The position numbers and the translations under genes were made by a program. 64,000 nt of DNA from Zingiber officinale (lineage: Eukaryota > Streptophyta > Magnoliopsida > Zingiberales > Zingiberaceae). The notes under the pieces were generated by a model. That model did no database searches. It was not told the DNA's origin and saw nothing but the letters and a program-made list of their open reading frames with translations. The DNA lies in NCBI RefSeq assembly GCF_018446385.1, contig NC_055990.1, positions 29,163,891 to 29,227,890 of the forward strand, given 5' to 3'. Every line of letters begins with the position of its first letter. Positions within the stretch are counted from its first letter, which is position 1. Shown piece after piece: positions 12,273 to 23,036 of the stretch.

Positions 12273-12728
12273 CATCTCTCCTTCTTTCAATCAGACGTTC
12301 ATCAGTTGATTCCGGAGCAAGTCCCATTTTACGAGCTTGGCTTCGGAGGTACCTTCATGTAATTCTAAGAATTTATCCCAAAGTTCTTTTACCGAGTCGT
12401 AGCTCCTGATCTGACTGATTTCTTGGGTTGGAAGAACGCTTAGCAGGTGGTATTCAGCTCTCCCATTTTTCATGAAGTCATTCTGCTCCTTCTTGTTCCA
12501 TAAGTGCTCTTCCTTTTCTTCTCCATATTGGTCTTTGGGTACTATAAAATCATATTTAATTATTAAAAAAAAAAATTCAAAATCTATTTTGAAAAATACC
12601 TCCATCTTCTTTTTCCATGAGGTCAACTCCCTCTTTGAACTTTGGCTAGTAGATACTCAGTCCAACCATTGTTTCCTTGCTTTAGTAGGCGATTAATCCT
12701 TCTGAAGCATCCTCACTTTAATACCACT

Positions 12729-13573
12729 TGTAATTCCCGATAGGCCAACTAGAGGGGGGGGGGGGGGGGTAAATAGCCCTTCAAACAAGTTAAAAAAAAA
12801 TCTCTTACTTTTGCTTAACAAGGATGCATAATTAGACTAAGCAAATATAAGCAATTAATATTAAAGAAAATAACTTTAAAAGAATAGGTAAAAAGGCTAG
12901 AGTTTACTTTGTTACAACTTATGTGGTTATTAATCCAAGACGTTAAAAAATACTAAAAACTCCTTTGTTGAAGGCGGAAAAACATTTTACACACGTTGAC
13001 AGTTCAGAAAAGACTAGAAATATTAATACAGAAGTTGTTATTTATTTCCTAGCTTTATCCGCTAAAGATAAAGCTTTATCTTTTTCCAATGGCAGCCTAA
13101 CGATTATTGAAGGCACTTCCAATAAGCTTGAGGGAGCCTTCCATGAAGGCTTGAGGGTGCTTCCAACAAGGTTGGAGGCACCTTCCACACAAAGGCGCGA
13201 GGGCACTTTCCACAAGGCAGATCAGCATCCAAGCTGATCTTCTTCATGTGGGTGATGCTCCAGTTATTCAGATTTGAGCTCATCCGAATCCAACTTTGAT
13301 CTTCTCCTTCAGCAATATTTCGCTATGACTTCTCATCCCTCGGAAGCGCCTCACACATCCTTCTCGACCGCCGGTGTACTCTTTTGTAGCTTCTCGCCCC
13401 TCGGACGCACTGAGCTCATCGACTCACTTCCCATGCCATCCTTCTCTTCCGTTGCGTCTTCCACTTGACTTTTTGTGTTCCTATGTTCCTACATACTTAG
13501 GCACAAGAATCAAACACAACATGGCCAAACTTGACTCGGTTGATGACATTGAAACTAACCTAGGGTACTTACA
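12729..13573 (-). repeat. 5' LTR of element C (845 bp)
   Basis: On the plus strand it runs from TGTAATTCCC to TACTTACA, a neat inverted TGTAA/TTACA end pair. A G-run near 12756 lies close to the primer-site end, as in several other LTRs here. GGAGGC/GCCTCC-type words cluster at 13120-13200. The minus-strand primer site adjoins at 12728. Confidence 0.8.
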
Positions 13574-13685
13574 ATGAGTTTATATCAGGTCCAACATGAG
13601 CCTGATATGAACTCATATCAGGCCTGATGTGGAATTTCGGTAACTTTTTAACACCTCCGAAGAAGTTAAAATAAATAATGTGTAG
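13574..13685. other. Spacer between elements C and D with a 24-bp palindrome
   Basis: About 110 bp of non-LTR DNA: the atgag flank of C, then a palindrome at 13600-13623 with 11-bp arms (GCCTGATATGA) and a two-base centre, then the tgtag flank of D (13681-13685). This is the only stretch of the left 55 kb not assignable to an LTR element. Confidence 0.6.
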
Positions 13686-14632
13686 TGTTGGATTGAAAAG
13701 AGCGCTAGAAGGGGGGTGAATAGCGATCGTTGAAAAATTGTTATCGAGTCAAAGTACGCAATGAAAAATAATAACGAAAATAACACTAGCACACTAAGTT
13801 TTACTTGGTTCGGAGTCTTCATTGACTCCTACTCCAAGGCTCGCACTTGAGAGTGCTTTCGTTGGGCAATATACTAATAGTTTACAAAAGAGTTACACAA
13901 TAAGTACAAGAACTATAAAATAAAGTTACCGACAACAAGGAAAATAAAAAATGAGTCGCAGGTTGTCGGAGAAGCTTCATAGCGTCGCAGGAGCGTCTTT
14001 GGAGCATCGCGCAAGAAAGCAGTTGTAGAGAGAAGTTGTATTTTGTGCTCCTGGTGGAAGACTGCTTATATAGGTAGTTCTGAGCGCTTGGATCCCTTTC
14101 GGGCACCTAGACCGTGACGTCAGTCATCCAATCAACGCGCTTTAAGCTGGTGATAAGATTGATTTTGGGCATTTCGGGCACCTGGACCACTTCCGGGTGC
14201 ACAGACCACTCTGAGCGCCTGGATCCCTTCTGGGCGCCCGAATCAACTTTTCCAGCAGCCTTTATTTCCTGTAAAATAAAGTTAGTCCAAGATAATAAAA
14301 CTTATATTATCCTGCAAAATAAATGTTAGTACAATTATAGTCAAGAGTAGTAATTAGATTCTGGCCCCTCGAAACCAGAATCTGATCAAGATCTCAACTT
14401 AAATTTCTCAAATAGATCTAAATTAGATCGACGCCTACTGTTCCCTTAAACGGGGAACACGCCCTCACCAAATCACTCTCCTCCAGTGACTTACTTTAAC
14501 TTACCGCTTTGCCAGACATCCAATCAGCCCGTCGACCTGTCTGGACTTCATGCCAGCTATCCGGTCGGTCTGTTGACCAAATTGGACTTCATGCCAGATA
14601 TCCAGTCAGTCCGTTAACCTATCTGGACTTTT
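13686..14632 (-). repeat. 3' LTR of D, truncated at its inner end
   Basis: Matches the right LTR (53273-54968) from TGTTGGATTGAAAAG up to the phrase ending ATCTGGACTT at 14630; the last ~130 bp present in the other LTR are missing. It contains the minus-strand TATA box (CTTATATA on plus, 14065-14072), GGGCGCC(C/T) words near 14090-14240, and three hairpin units at 14509-14632 (see findings). Confidence 0.8.
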
Positions 14633-15784
14633 GCTAAGTAAAGTAACCAAAAAAAACTTTGACAATAGAAAATTTTCAAGATTACTTGGGGGAGTTAAAA
14701 ACAGCTTAGAAAATAAGTTAATTAACTTGAAGAGAGTCTTTAAAGACATCTTGTAGAGTGATTTTTAAAAGTAAAAACTTTATGTTAGGATTTTTAAAAA
14801 TAAGGTGATTTTGAAATTATTTTTCAAATCTACAAAGTTTTCAAAATATAAGATTTTCAAAAGATACAAAAATTTGATAATTCTAAGTTGTTGTAAAAAT
14901 AACTTTAAAGATTAAAAATTTGAAATGATTTTCAAAATCTACTAATTTTTCATAAGGTTTTCAAAAGAAAATTTTTTGCACAAATAACTTTAAGGTTAGA
15001 AAATTCAAAATTATTTTTCAAAATAAAAACAAGAAATATTTTGAAAATAGCTAGGTTTTTTAAGATAACTTTTGAAAACATTTGAAATTTTTTTTTCAAA
15101 AATGTCTTTTAAAATAATATTTCAAAAACTTAAATAGTGGTTAAACTGATTTACAAAGCTATCATTTAAAAACACTAAGGGTGATAAAGTTGAAGTGTTT
15201 ACAAACTTTATAGTTTTAAAAATGCTAGTAGTAAAAAAATGAAGCAATTTTTAAAATAATTTTTAAGTTATTAATCCTCCCCCTGAACCTGACATTATTT
15301 TAAAATAGACAACTAAAAATATCTTTAACTGTCTAACCATTAGTTACTTACTAATTATCAGAAGATAGCAGTTTTCACTTGGTTAGTCAGGTTAAGTTAA
15401 TTTATCCAGTTAGTGTTTGACTAAGCTAAAAAACTTAACCTGATTACTGTTTGTTTAGTATTTAATGCTCAGACTTGTATTGATGCACTGATATAAGCAA
15501 CTTAAGTCCAGGTTATCTGCCTATGCATCTTACCCCTTTCTAAGTTTAGCAATACACAAACAAAGTAGTCCTAGTGTGTTGGTGAGATGCTCAAGTCCTA
15601 CATCTATAGGAGCATGCTTTCTAAGGGTTTGATCTAGACTAAGGCTAAAATTAATTTTGAAAATTCTAAAAATAAGGGAAGTTTTGAGAACAATAAATAA
15701 AGAATTTTATCCTAGAATTTTAAAAAATAATTTTAGAAAGCAATTTTGAAATTAAGAGTCTTAGTCTATTAAGCACATTCCTAA
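14633..15784 (-). other. 3' non-coding region of D
   Basis: AT-rich sequence between RNase H and the 3' LTR. It consists mainly of A/T-run phrases such as TTTTCAAAAT, then mixed sequence at 15280-15640. I find no envelope-like frame and no clear polypurine tract next to the truncated LTR. Confidence 0.5.
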
Positions 15785-18738
15785 TTATTGACGCAAGTTA
15801 CTAAATTCACTTTCAGGGAGGGGTTTAGTGAATATGTCAGCTAGGTTTGACTTGGACTCAATATATTTGAGTTCAATGTCACCTTTAGTGATATGATCCC
15901 TGATACAGTGGTGTCTAATTTCAATGTGTTTAGTTCTTGAATGATGCATAGGATTTTTGGTTAAATTAATTGAACTGACATTATCAATTAGTACTTTTGT
16001 ATTTGTAAATTTTAAATTGAAGTCTTTTAAAGTGTGCATCAATCATAATAATTGGGCAACACATTCTCCTATAGCTATATATTCTACCTCAATAGTAGAT
16101 AAGACAACACAGTATTTCTTCCTACTAAACCAGCTGACAAGTGATGAGCCAAGTAGCTGACACCCACCACTTGTACTTTTACGGTCCAGTTTACAACCAG
16201 TATAGTCTGAATCAAAGTAGCCTATGAGTTCAAAATTAGGTGTTCTAGGATACCAGATTCCTATATTTGATGTTCCTTTCAAATATTTAAAAATTCTTTT
16301 GACGTTAGTCAAATGTGATTCTTTAGCACAAGTTTGGTACACATACTAACTACAAATAAAATATCAGGCTGACTTGCAGTTAAGTATAAAAGGCTACGTA
16401 TGACACTCCTATAGTATTTTAGGTCAACTGATTTTCCATTTAGGTCATCATCTAAGGTTGTATTAGTTGCCATAGGTGTCTTTATTTCTTTAGTATTTTC
16501 CATTCCAAATTTTTTAAGTAATTCCTTAATATATTTTTGTTGATAAATGTAATTGCCTTCATTTGTTTGTTTAATTTGTAACCCTAAAAAGTAAGTTAGT
16601 TTACCTACTAAGCTCATTTCAAATTCTTGTTCCATTAGGGTTATAAATGTAGGATCGAAAAGAATTTAGATATCTCCACAATTGTATGATATTGCCCACT
16701 TTGGGTCTAAACCCTCATTGTTTTGCTCTTGGATTCTACCCAAAAGGCCTCATACCAATGAAGATATCTTTTCTCTTATAAACCAATGATCTTTTCCATG
16801 TGTTTTCAATATGAGACTATGTTTGCAACCTTGCAACCTCAACAATCCCCCCCTCAAACAAAGGACCATAGGCTTCCCACTTCCGATCCTCGATCCATCA
16901 GGTCTTCCTGCCCCTCGGTCCATCCGACCTACTAGGACTTCCTTGCCTAGTCGTAACTAGGACTTCCTGCTTGGTATATGGTTCTCTTGATCTGAACATA
17001 GGAGCCCCCACTTTCTTTATTTGAGGTCAATATTATACCCACATGGCTTAATCAGAGCATAGCTCTTGTGCACAGTCGGCGGTTAAACCTTCTAGTAGTC
17101 CGGGCTCTAATACCAATTGTAGGATCGAAAAGAATTTAGATATCTCCACAATTGCATGATATTATCCACTTTGGGCCTAAGCCCTTATGGTTTTGTTCTT
17201 GGGTTCTACCCAAAAGGCCTCATGCCAATGGAGATATCTTTTCTCTTATAAACTCATGATCTTTTCCATGTGTTTTCAATATGGGACTATGTTTGCAACC
17301 TTGCAACCCCAACAATAAATTATTATAAAAATTCTGAATTGGTTGGCCCAAAGATTTTATCATCTACATATACTTAAGCTATAAAAATATCTTGGTTGAT
17401 TGATTTAACAAATAGAGTTGGGTCAATTTGTCCTTTGTTGAACCCTTTAGAGATTAGGTAAGAGGTTAACCTTTCATACCATGCCCTAGGTGCTTGTTTA
17501 AGAGCATATATGACTTTTTTTTTTAAGTTTAAATATATGGTCAGGATGATCTAAACTCTCAAACCCAGGTGGCTGACGTACTTAAACTTCCTCTTTTATT
17601 AGCCCATTTAAAAAGGTAGATTTTACATCCATTTGATAAAGTTTAAATCCTTTATAGGATGCATAGTTAAGTAGCATTCTAATGGACTCTAGTCTGGCTA
17701 CTGGGGTATATGTTTCATCATAGTCAAGTCCCTCTACTTGACTAAACCCTTTATCAACTAGTCTATCCTTGTTTCTAATAATCTCTCCATTTTCACTTAA
17801 TTTGTTTCTGAATACCCATTTTGTTTCTATTATTCTTTTATTTTTAGGTGGTGGTACTAAGTCCCAGACTTCGTTTCTCTCAAATTGGGCTAACTCTTCT
17901 TACATAGCAATGATCTAGTCTGGGTCAAGTAAAGATTCAGCTATTGTTTTGGGTTCAATTTTTTAGATTAGGGATATCTAACATAAGTTTCTAAAGGATG
18001 ACCTAGTTTGAACTCTAAGGTCTGGGTCACCAATTATTTGATCAATTAGATGATTTGGGTTGACTCTTATGGTTCTAGTAGGTTCATTTATTTGAGGTTG
18101 ATCTTCTTCTTCTTGACTTAGATTTTCACTGGCTCCCCCTTGACTAGTGTTACTTTGAACAAAATCAATTGGTTGAATCTGGGTTTGTTTTAAGTTTTGG
18201 TTGGACTCTTCAGATTTTACATTTAAGGTTTCTTCAATTCTTAGTGTAATTTTATTATATATTCTATAACCTCTACTGTTTAATGAGTATCCTACAAAGA
18301 TCCCATTTTCTATTTTTGATGTAAATTTTCCTAAGTGTTCTTTTGTATTTAGTATATAGGCTGGGCATCCAAAAACATTAAAGTTTTTAATATTAGGTTA
18401 TTTGTTATAATATATTTCAAATAAAGTTTTATTATGAGTTTTATTTATTGTGGTTCAGTTTTGTACATAGAAGGTTGTGCTAACAGCTTCTACCCAAAAG
18501 TATTTTGGTATGTTATACTCATTTAACATTGTCCTATAGGCTTTAAGTAGGGTTCTATTTTTTTTTTTCTACTATTCTATTTTGTTGAGGTGTTTTAGGA
18601 CATGAATATTTGTGATGGTAACCATTTTCAAGACAAATTGGTTAAAGTTATGATTTTTTAAATTCACCTCTGTTGTTACTTCTAATTCTTTTAATTTTTA
18701 GGTGTTTTTCATTTTCAACTTGTTTGCAAAAATTAGTA
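15785..18738 (-). pseudogene. D pol, distal part: integrase C-end, RT, RNase H (split by TRIM K1)
   Basis: Read from 18738 downwards. The integrase C-terminal half has the copia-typical TPQQN text near 18590. RT begins near 17900 (WVFRNKLSENGEI) and the catalytic YVDD is intact near 17370, directly before TRIM K1 (17314-16648). RT then resumes as the open frame 16635-16309 (YFLGLQIKQTNEGNYIYQQK). RNase H spans 16342-15785 (KSTSGGCQLLGSS, ADIFTKPLPE). There are several scattered stops, but frame and motifs are much better kept than in element A. Copia identity follows from INT-RT-RH order. Not functional as it stands. Confidence 0.85.
16648..17314 (-). mobile_element. TRIM K1 (miniature LTR element, 667 bp) in RT of D
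   Basis: Two 197-bp LTRs at 16648-16844 and 17118-17314 (TGTAGGATCG to CAACA) flank a 273-bp non-coding interior. The minus-strand primer site is the complement of 17101-17117 (TTGGTATTAGAGC). The polypurine tract is the complement of 16845-16857 (TTGAGGGGGGGAT). TSD ataaa at 16643-16647 and 17315-17319. No coding frame, so it needs enzymes in trans. The same family occurs at 55273 (K2). Confidence 0.93.
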
Positions 18739-18743
18739 AAGAT

Positions 18744-18975
18744 TGTTGGTGCGGGAAGATCCGACGATCGAACCTAGGTTTTGATAATGGCAAAGGGATT
18801 CAAAGTTAAGATTTCTTGTTATCTAACGTGCTTAAATGAAGTTTCAGGAAAGTCCTAACTACGGTTAGGCAGGTGAAAACCCTAGGGAGTGGTAACCCTA
18901 GGTCCTAGGGGGTGGTAACTCTAGATGAAGGAAAACCCTAGGGGGTGGTAACCCTAGGTCCTAGGGGGTGGTAAC
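18744..18975 (+). repeat. 5' LTR of E, first piece
   Basis: TGTTGGTGCGGGAAG to GGTAAC, matching the start of the 3' LTR at 49452. It contains repeats of a ~40-bp unit built on CTAGGGGGTGGTAACCCTAG. F interrupts it after 18975; the rest is at 40040-41202. Confidence 0.9.
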
Positions 18976-20650
18976 TATTGGGACCGAAAAGTAGTAAGAG
19001 GGGGGGTGAATAGCTCGTCGCGTGCTCGTGTGCTTGGCGTTGTTTGTTTCTTCAAAGATGCAGTGGAAATATGCAAGAAAACAACACTCAACGCTAACAC
19101 TAAGGATTTACTTGGTATCCACCTCACAAGAGGTGACTAATCCAAGGATCCACGCACCCTCCACTATGAAACACACTCCTCTACGGTAACTACCGAAGGC
19201 GGAGAAGCCTTTACAAACTCTCAATACAAGAAGAAAAGAAAGGATATGAAATAAAGCAAAAGCTTACAATAAACCGTAACCCTAACTTCTCTTCTTGCTT
19301 TTGATCCGCCTCTTGACTTGGAAGAACCTCCAAGAATCTTCAAGAACTGGCAATCTGAACTTGAGAGAGAGCTATAGAGTCGCTGATGAAGATCGAAAAT
19401 GAATCGTAGAAGCGATAAGCGTTCTGCCGAAGGAATCGAGCGCCTGCAGCTATAAACGACGCCAACGGTCGGATCCCGATCGATTGGATTGCTCCCAATC
19501 GATCGGGGAGTCTTTGGATCGATCCACTAATCGATCCAGAGCACCTCTGTGCTCTAGGAATTTGCCTGGATCGATCGGATGATCGATCCAGGGCTTATCA
19601 CGACAAAACACACCTTCCCAATCGATCTACTGATCGATTGGGACCTCTGGATCGATCAGCTGATTAATCCAGAGGCGTTCTGTGCGCTCGTGACTTCCTC
19701 CCAATCGATCCACTGATCGATCGGGATGAAGGTTTCTCACGGGGACACCCCAATCGATCGATCGATCGATTGGTCTCCAGCCAATCGATCGGCTGATCGA
19801 TCCAGCTGCTGGTTTTTGCCCAAAACCAAGTCCCAAAGCTCCCAAACCAACATCTGGTCAATCCATGACCTGTTGATTCATCATGCCCAGCATCCGGTCA
19901 CCCTTGACCTACTAGGACTCCCTCACCAAGTGTCCAGCCAATCCCTTTGACCCACTTGGACTTTTCTTCATCATGCCAAGTATCCGGTCAATCCTTTGAC
20001 CTACTTGGACTTTCACCAGATGTCTGGTCAACCTTGACCCATCTGGATTTTCCCGTGCCTGGCTTCACTCACCAGGACTTCCATTCTGCCTAGCTTCACT
20101 CACTAGGACTTCTCTTCTGCCTGGCTTCACTCACCAGGACTTTCACCTAGCTTCACTCACTAGGATTTCCATTCTGCCTAGCTTCACTCACTAGGACTTC
20201 TCTTCTGCCTGGCTTCACTCACCAGGACTTTCACCTAGCTTCACTTACTAGGATTTTCACCTGGCTTTACTCACCAGGATTTTCCTCTGCCTGGCTTCAC
20301 TCACCAGGACTTTCACCTAGCTTCACTCACTAGGATTTTCTCACTACCTATCTTCACTCACTAGGTCTTTCACCTGGCTTCACTCACCAGGATTTTCCTT
20401 CTGCCAAACATCCCAGTTAGGACTTCCCAGTCAAGTATCTGGTCAACCTTGACCTAATTGACTCTTCTCCAACCAAACTGATCAGACCCTGATCAGAGGG
20501 GAATTGCACCAAACAATCTCCCCAAATGAACAACTGCACCTGCACTTGTCCATATCATCGAAGTCTTGTATTGTTAAACATCGAAACTCAAACCAAGACT
20601 CAAGCTTAGTCAACCAGATCAGCCTTGACCTGAGGGATATTGCACCAACA
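18976..20650 (-). repeat. 3' LTR of F (1675 bp)
   Basis: On plus it runs from TATTGGGACCG (TG changed to TA) to GCACCAACA. A cluster of CGATCGAT-centred palindromes lies at 19490-19800. A dense array of short hairpin units lies at 19886-20420, for example CCTGG..CCAGG alternating with CCTAG..CTAGG. The minus-strand TATA-like word is near 19450. Small frames at 19627-19950 arise from the palindromes and are not genes. Confidence 0.9.
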
Positions 20651-22121
20651 ATCTCCCCCTTTTTGATGTTTGACAATACCATATTTAAGTTAGGCTAATC
20701 TCATAGCCTCAACCTCCTTCATGCCACTAGGTAATGAAGACATAAGTTAAACCCTTCATTCTCCTCCTAAGATGGCAAACTCCCTCTAGGTAATGAAGTC
20801 CTAACTTAAACCCTTTATTCTCCCCCTATTAACACACATCAACAAATGCCCCATATCTGGGCACACATCAACAAATTTACTTGTTGAAAACTCTCCCCTT
20901 TTGAGACTCTCCCCCTGAAGAGTTGCTCATCGTTGTTCACAACTTCACTCATTGTGATCAACACGATAATGAAAGTCTCATATCCTTCATTATCGTTAAC
21001 CCTACATTCTCCCATTAATGTAGTCAAATGCTCATCCTTGAGCATTTTTAACTTAAACCACTTGAACAATGAGGATATCCACTCCCCATTAAGTTCAACC
21101 ACTCAACCTTGAGCATGTTCTGTTAAGAAGGTTAACCACCTTCCAAGGTTCATGAAAAAAATAGTTTTCATGTCTTTAAAGAGTCCCTCCCCCTAAAGAC
21201 ATGGTGGTAACTTCTGTCACTGCACCAACAATGACTTGGAATCCCTAAACCTTTAGGAAACCAAATTATAGAAGTTTTGAGGTTCAAATATTCAATATTT
21301 GAAGCAAACCTCAACCTAAACTTCTACTTAGTCTCCCTTAACCAATCCATCCTTGTTTTCAACATGAAAACACCCTTTTATGTATACAAGTGTATTTTAA
21401 GGGTTTGGAATGGTTACCTAGACTAGCCATGGTTCAAAAATGCTGAAATCAGGCTTTACCAGCCAAAAACTTTAGTGTTTTCTTCAAGTTTTGTGTCTAA
21501 CTATTCAATGATGATTACTATCAAAAGATAGCCTTCACTAAGGTTTTCCAAAAGCATTTCAAAAAACATTTTCAAAACCCAATATCCCACCATGTTCCTT
21601 GGGCTTAATGCACATGACTTGTACATTAGCTTTCCCAATGATGGGAAAACACATAACTATGTGTTTTGATGAACTTAAAACTCAAGGAAATGCACTAAAA
21701 CAGCATGTTGAGTTTTGTTCACCATCCTAACATCTCACTTGTATCTATTATGCACAAAACACATACAAGTCATCCTATAAGTCGTTGTGAGATGTAAAAG
21801 TTTGGTTTTGCCCTAATCTAGGGATCATGCATATCTATCTAGACATTTTGTAGATATTGAACATCCACCTAAGATGTCACTTGTTAATACACTTGTACCA
21901 CTTGTTAGTGAATTTGTACCACTTGTTACAAAGACCACTTGTTGATACAAGTTAATAAACGCCATTTGTCCTTAATTTTAAAGAATTAAAAATAATGCAT
22001 GATATGTTATGGCATACATCAAAATGAAATAGATTTCAAAAAGGAAGATTCCTATAACTACATGATGTATGAATGCATGACATGGTATTTTTATATTTTC
22101 ATAATAAGTCATGAATGCAAG
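20651..22121 (-). other. 3' non-coding interior of F, with polypurine tract
   Basis: The polypurine tract on minus is ATCAAAAAGGGGGAGAT (20667-20651). The rest, up to the junction with element I, is AT-rich with many (A/C)TTG(T/A) phrases such as repeated CCACTTGTTA at 21890-21950. No pol motif and no frame above 90 codons that looks real. The flank gcaag at 22117-22121 is the TSD of element I. Confidence 0.6.
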
Positions 22122-22991
22122 TGATCCGGCGGTTAGAACAGGGGACCCCCATTTTGAGGGGTCAACGCCACGTGGAAGTCAAAGGCCAGGTGGCCGACCG
22201 GAGAAGGATGGGCCAACCCCCCGGCCGGCCGGTCGGTAAATAGCCGATGGTAAAAGGTGCCCCGATAGGGGTCAAGGTTCCGGCGCTCGATTGAACAGTA
22301 ACGAAGGGCCGAGCGGAAGTCATGCTCGGCCGTAGACATAAGGTAACATACTGCCAGTAGTCCCCACATAGCACCTTACCGAGGATCTCCCCAGCATACC
22401 GATGCATATGGAGGGCCGTATGTGATGTAAGGGTCGACCGGCCGGATGTGAGATGAGTGCCGGCTGGCCGGACGGGAGATGAGTGTCGGCCGGCCAGACG
22501 GGAGATGAGTGTCGGCCGGCCAGACGCCCCGGCTTGGAGTAGGGAGAGAAGGACAAGGAGCACCTTATGACAGCTGCCAATTCCTATGACTAGGTCATAC
22601 TCCAAATCTGGCGGTAAGGTGTTCTGCTGTCCCATCGAAGATGTGCCGGGACTGTAGCAGTATGGTGTCAGGTAAGCTCTCTGACAAACACATACCGAGG
22701 TATGGGCTAAGAACACGTGTTTGCCTCGGTATGTGTGTGTGAGTTCTTTCACCGCTCTATATAAGGAGCCCTATACTTCGCCGAAGGTACGCGTTCTTTG
22801 ATATTCGGAGCCACCTTTTGCTGTCCACTTACCTGACTTGAGCGTCGGAGGGTCGTCGACGGGAACCCCTTCCCGGCCCGACTTCTGTGCAGGTTCGCCG
22901 GAGTTTCGCACGATCAGTCGTTGATCCACGTCAGCTACCCGGAGAGCGCCACGTGCCCAGCGTCCGTTGATTCAGCCTTCGGACAGGATCA
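22122..22991 (+). repeat. 5' LTR of I
   Basis: TGATCCGGCGG to GGACAGGATCA. U3 has GGCCGGCC palindromes and three copies of a 26-bp unit (GTCGGCCGGCC(A/G)GACGGGAGA..) at about 22450-22525. TATA box TATATAAGG at 22758-22766. Long minus-strand frames (22162-22752) recur in the 3' LTR and are unlikely to be genes. Confidence 0.92.
22758..22766 (+). promoter_or_regulatory. TATA box, 5' LTR of I
   Basis: TATATAAGG in CCGCTCTATATAAGGAGCC; the identical site in the 3' LTR is at 35656-35664. The expected start of the element transcript is about 30 bp downstream. Confidence 0.7.
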
Positions 22992-22992
22992 A

Positions 22993-23011
22993 TTTGGCGC
23001 TGTCTGTGGGA
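22993..23011 (+). other. Primer-binding site of I
   Basis: TTTGGCGCTGTCTGTGGGA directly after the LTR end. TTTGGCGCCGTCTGTGGG-type sites are usual in Tat-group gypsy elements; here there is one C-to-T change. Confidence 0.7.
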
Positions 23012-23036
23012 ACGCTCCTGCATCCGAACGGAAACA

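Larger units (their letters stand above)
7386..12690 (-). pseudogene. gag of element C, split by element B
   Basis: Capsid/nucleocapsid protein that would coat element RNA. The N-terminal half is on the minus strand at about 12690-12278, including a long open frame 12626-12291 with the gag motif ELWDKFLELHEGTSEAKL. It resumes beyond B at 8261-8034 (NRDSLRYTLNALSRTP). A CCHC knuckle at 7850-7809 reads CYNCQEERHIKDNC (CX2CX4HX4C). A charged C-terminal segment ends at 7386. There are a few frame breaks besides the 4-kb insertion. No protease follows: the frame ends about 150 bp before the polypurine tract. Compared with B, C keeps all four zinc ligands but has lost the glycine. Confidence 0.8.
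7135..13573 (-). mobile_element. Gag-only copia-like element C (hosts A and B)
   Basis: Read on the minus strand: 5' LTR (13573-12729), primer site just below 12729 resembling TGGTATCAGAG (reads TGGTATTAAAG), gag, polypurine tract AAAAAGGGGAGAT (7229-7241) and a 3' LTR stump (7228-7135) cut by element A. Without element B the internal region is only about 1.5 kb and carries gag but no protease, integrase, RT or RNase H. The right flank 13574-13578 is atgag; its partner lies off the left edge. C looks like a TR-GAG-type non-autonomous element. Confidence 0.8.

Noticed and set aside
16648..17314. K1/K2 as Cassandra elements
   Set aside because: No 5S rRNA-like promoter words in the 197-bp LTR; only the general TRIM layout fits.
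19627..19950. Small frames encoding ID(R/Q)SIDR-type repeats in F LTRs
   Set aside because: Translation of CGATCGAT palindromes in several frames; both strands give similar peptides.
19886..20420. CRISPR-like array
   Set aside because: Units lack constant repeats with unique spacers, the sequence is eukaryotic, and the array lies inside an LTR.
22162..22752. Long minus-strand frame in the I LTR as a gene
   Set aside because: Duplicated in the other LTR, low-complexity from the GGCCGGCC units, and overlapping the LTR promoter; no recognisable domain.
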